A stretch of DNA of 64,000 bases. Origin: Gammaproteobacteria bacterium. GTDB lineage: Bacteria; Pseudomonadota; Gammaproteobacteria; Steroidobacterales; Steroidobacteraceae. The stretch spans positions 124,001-188,000 of the forward strand of contig CANGOP010000001.1 of assembly GCA_947455595.1 (NCBI GenBank), read 5' to 3'. Of the stretch, positions 62,074 through 64,000 are shown piece by piece. Both the position numbers and the translations under genes were made by a program. Position 1 is the first letter of the stretch, and every line of letters starts with the position of its first letter. Below the pieces are notes generated by a model that did not search any database, was not told where the DNA came from, and worked only from the letters and a program-made list of their open reading frames with translations.

Positions 62074-63312
62074 ATGGGCAAGCGTACGGATCGAAATATC
62101 ATCGTCGGCCTCGATATCGGGACCTCTAAGGTCATCGCGCTCGTGGGCGAATTGAAAGACGACCAATCCATTGAGGTGATCGGAATCGGCTCGGCTCCCT
62201 CCCGCGGTCTGAAGCACGGTGTCGTGGTCAATATTGACTCGACCGTTCAATCCATTCAGCGAGCCATCGAGCAAGCCGAGCTGATGGCTGGTGTCGATAT
62301 TCATTCGGTGTATACGGGCATCGCGGGTAGCCATGTCCGAAGCCTGAATTCGCACGGAATTGTCGCTATCAAAGACAAAGAAGTGACGTCGGGTGACATT
62401 ACACGAGTGATGGACGCTGCCCAGGCGGTGGCGTTACCGGCAGATCAGCGCATCGTGCACGTGATTCCGCAGGAATACGTTATCGATAACCAAGATGGCA
62501 TCCGAGATCCCATTGGAATGTCGGGTGTTCGCTTAGAGGCTCGTGTGCACATTGTGACGGGCGCCGAAAGCGCAGCTCAGAACGTACAAAAATGCGTACA
62601 GCGCTGTGGCCTCGAAGTCGAAGGTATTGTTCTTGAGCAGTGGGCATCGAGCTTTGCCGTGCTAACCGAGGACGAGAAAGATCTTGGCGTCTGTCTCGTT
62701 GATATCGGTGGTGGCACAACCGACATGGCGGTGTTTTCGGGAGGAGCTCTACGGCATACCGCCGTGATTCCGATTGCCGGCGACCAAGTGACTAATGATA
62801 TTGCCGTTTCTATGCGCACCCCGACACAGTATGCGGAAGACATCAAAATCCGCTATGCCTGCGCTCTTTCGCAGCTAGCTAACTCAGATGACACGATTGA
62901 AGTCCCTTCAGTGGGTGATCGCCCACCTCGGCGCCTTGCCCGTCAGACGCTCGCAGAAATTGTAGAGCCCCGTTATGAGGAATTGTTCGGATTAATTCGC
63001 GATGAATTGCGGAGATCCGGGTTCGAAGAGGCAATCGCTGCAGGACTGGTATTGACGGGTGGAAGTTCTCGGATGGAGGGTGCAGTAGAACTCGCTGAAG
63101 AGGTCTTCCATGTGCCGGTTCGTCTGGGTATTCCGCAAGGCGTCACGGGCTTAGGTGATGTTGTGCGTAACCCGATGAATGCCACTGGCGTCGGTTTGTT
63201 GCTGTATGCGCGCGCCCAGTTTTCAGAGGGTGGAGGCGGTATCGCCTCCGTCCGATCGGAAATTAAGTCGGCCTTTTCAAAGGTAAAAGACTGGCTACAT
63301 AGTTATTTTTGA
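62074..63312 (+). CDS. ftsA: Cell division protein FtsA
   Basis: A 412-residue actin-like protein tethering FtsZ to the membrane. NIIVGLDIGTSKVIALVGE, the 1C domain, LVDIGGGTTDMAVFSGG and VLTGGSSRMEGAVELAEE are intact; the C-terminal KVKDWLHSYF is the amphipathic membrane helix. ATG 62074 is favoured over in-frame ATG 62047, which overlaps ftsQ. Confidence 0.95.
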   Translation: MGKRTDRNIIVGLDIGTSKVIALVGELKDDQSIEVIGIGSAPSRGLKHGVVVNIDSTVQSIQRAIEQAELMAGVDIHSVYTGIAGSHVRSLNSHGIVAIKDKEVTSGDITRVMDAAQAVALPADQRIVHVIPQEYVIDNQDGIRDPIGMSGVRLEARVHIVTGAESAAQNVQKCVQRCGLEVEGIVLEQWASSFAVLTEDEKDLGVCLVDIGGGTTDMAVFSGGALRHTAVIPIAGDQVTNDIAVSMRTPTQYAEDIKIRYACALSQLANSDDTIEVPSVGDRPPRRLARQTLAEIVEPRYEELFGLIRDELRRSGFEEAIAAGLVLTGGSSRMEGAVELAEEVFHVPVRLGIPQGVTGLGDVVRNPMNATGVGLLLYARAQFSEGGGGIASVRSEIKSAFSKVKDWLHSYF

Positions 63313-63336
63313 TTCGTAAAAAAGTTTTTTGATTCG
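63306..63336 (+). repeat. Short direct repeat at the ftsA-ftsZ junction
   Basis: TTTTTGATTCG occurs at 63306-63316 and again at 63326-63336, 20 bases apart; the first copy contains the ftsA stop codon. Between them AAAAAA-G-TTTTTT forms a small palindrome. Role unknown; the AT-rich spacer (63313-63383) may house an ftsZ promoter. Confidence 0.5.
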
Positions 63337-63383
63337 ATTCCGCTAAATTTGTTTTCGAGTTCAACGTCCAAGGAGACGCAACC

Positions 63384-64000
63384 ATGTTCGAGTTAATGGA
63401 TGCTTACAATCAGAGTGCCGTTATCAAGGTGTTGGGCGTTGGTGGCGCCGGCTGTAATGCAGTCGACCACATGGTCGAATCCGGGATTGAAGGCGTCGAT
63501 TTTGCGTGCCTGAATACGGACTCGCAGGTGCTCAGCAAGTCGAAGGTAAAGACGACGTTGCAGATTGGTTCGGGCATTACCAAGGGTCTTGGTGCCGGCG
63601 CGAATCCCGATATCGGCCGTCAGGCTGCTATGGAAGACCGCGATCGGATCGTTGAGCTGATTGAGGGTTGTGACATGCTGTTTATCACCGCTGGTATGGG
63701 CGGTGGTACCGGCACGGGCGCTGCGCCTGTCGTCGCACAGTTGGCCAAAGAAATGAACATCTTGACGGTCGCAGTCGTCACGAAGCCTTTCGCGATGGAA
63801 GGCCAAAAGCGGATGCTGTTGGCAGATCAAGGTATCGCGGAATTGGCGCGTCATTGCGATTCACTGATCACCATTCCAAATGAGAAACTTCTTTCGGTTT
63901 TGGGTCCTCGTACCCGTCTCTTGGATGCGTTCACCTCGGCTAATGGAGTTCTCCAGGGTGCTGTACAGGGCATCGCTGAACTGATCACTCGTCCAGGCCT
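63384..64000 (+). CDS. ftsZ: Cell division GTPase FtsZ (3' end cut off by window)
   Basis: The first 205 codons. After [30 protein letters not shown] come [10 protein letters not shown], the GTP-binding signature [25 protein letters not shown] and IPNEKLL, all intact. It polymerises into the division ring. AAGGAG lies 8 bases before the ATG. The frame is open at the right edge. Confidence 0.97.
   Translation, partial: MFELMDAYNQSAVIKVLGVGGAGCNAVDHMVESGIEGVDFACLNTDSQVLSKSKVKTTLQIGSGITKGLGAGANPDIGRQAAMEDRDRIVELIEGCDMLFITAGMGGGTGTGAAPVVAQLAKEMNILTVAVVTKPFAMEGQKRMLLADQGIAELARHCDSLITIPNEKLLSVLGPRTRLLDAFTSANGVLQGAVQGIAELITRPG

Overview
The window reads as one contiguous stretch of core chromosome from a Gram-negative gammaproteobacterium. 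This rests on the LPS-export block (lptB-lptA-lptC-kdsC-kdsD) joined to rpoN/hpf/rapZ, ibaG-murA, petABC-sspB, rsmI beside an LpoA-like gene, an A-type rnpB, and a canonical 16-gene dcw cluster. Base composition looks moderately GC-rich and even, with one slightly AT-richer patch around an FkbM-type methyltransferase. I see no insertion sequences, prophage genes, CRISPR arrays, tRNAs or rRNAs. The genus cannot be fixed from the sequence alone.

Layout. 1-3.9 kb: the 3' part of a PAS-GGDEF-EAL protein, an exported RidA-like protein, and an operon of three predicted lipoproteins (CsgG family, DUF4810, DUF799) ending at a bidirectional terminator. 3.9-7.4 kb, minus strand: a pyrophosphate-dependent phosphofructokinase (pfp) and an H+-translocating pyrophosphatase (hppA). 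7.5-12.8 kb: adk, rnd, a membrane protein, mpl, a LON-domain protein and a CPBP protease. 13.1-13.9 kb: the FkbM-type gene. 14.0-18.9 kb, minus strand: metK, a SAH riboswitch, ahcY, cpdA and hemL. 19.0-24.7 kb: tkt-gap-pgk-pyk. 24.8-31.7 kb: a penicillin-acylase family hydrolase, a MoxR/VWA pair, a DUF2059 protein, an exported peroxiredoxin and a patatin. 31.6-37.8 kb, minus strand: kdsD-kdsC-lptC-lptA-lptB-rpoN-hpf-rapZ. 37.9-40.6 kb: ibaG, murA and a DegS-like protease. 40.6-45.5 kb: petABC, sspB, a DUF938 methyltransferase and a short LpoA-like gene. 45.6-46.9 kb: rsmI and rnpB. 47.06 kb to the end: the dcw cluster from mraZ to a truncated ftsZ.

How the genes fit together. PPi-PFK next to a K+-independent-type H+-PPase points to a cell that handles PPi as an energy currency, followed along the chromosome by the lower-glycolysis operon. 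metK and ahcY form the SAM/SAH cycle, and ahcY sits behind a SAH riboswitch. LPS transport with Kdo synthesis, murA, mpl and the dcw cluster give much of envelope biogenesis. petABC indicates a cytochrome bc1 respiratory chain.

The clearest regulatory signals are the SAH riboswitch, the three evenly spaced TGGGA boxes (MraZ operator) just downstream of a TTGACC-17-TATAGT promoter, and a small hairpin at the mraZ start. No wholly new multi-gene system is evident. The least understood parts are the lipoprotein trio, the MoxR/VWA neighbourhood, and the LpoA-like protein that lacks its N-terminal half and lipoprotein signal.
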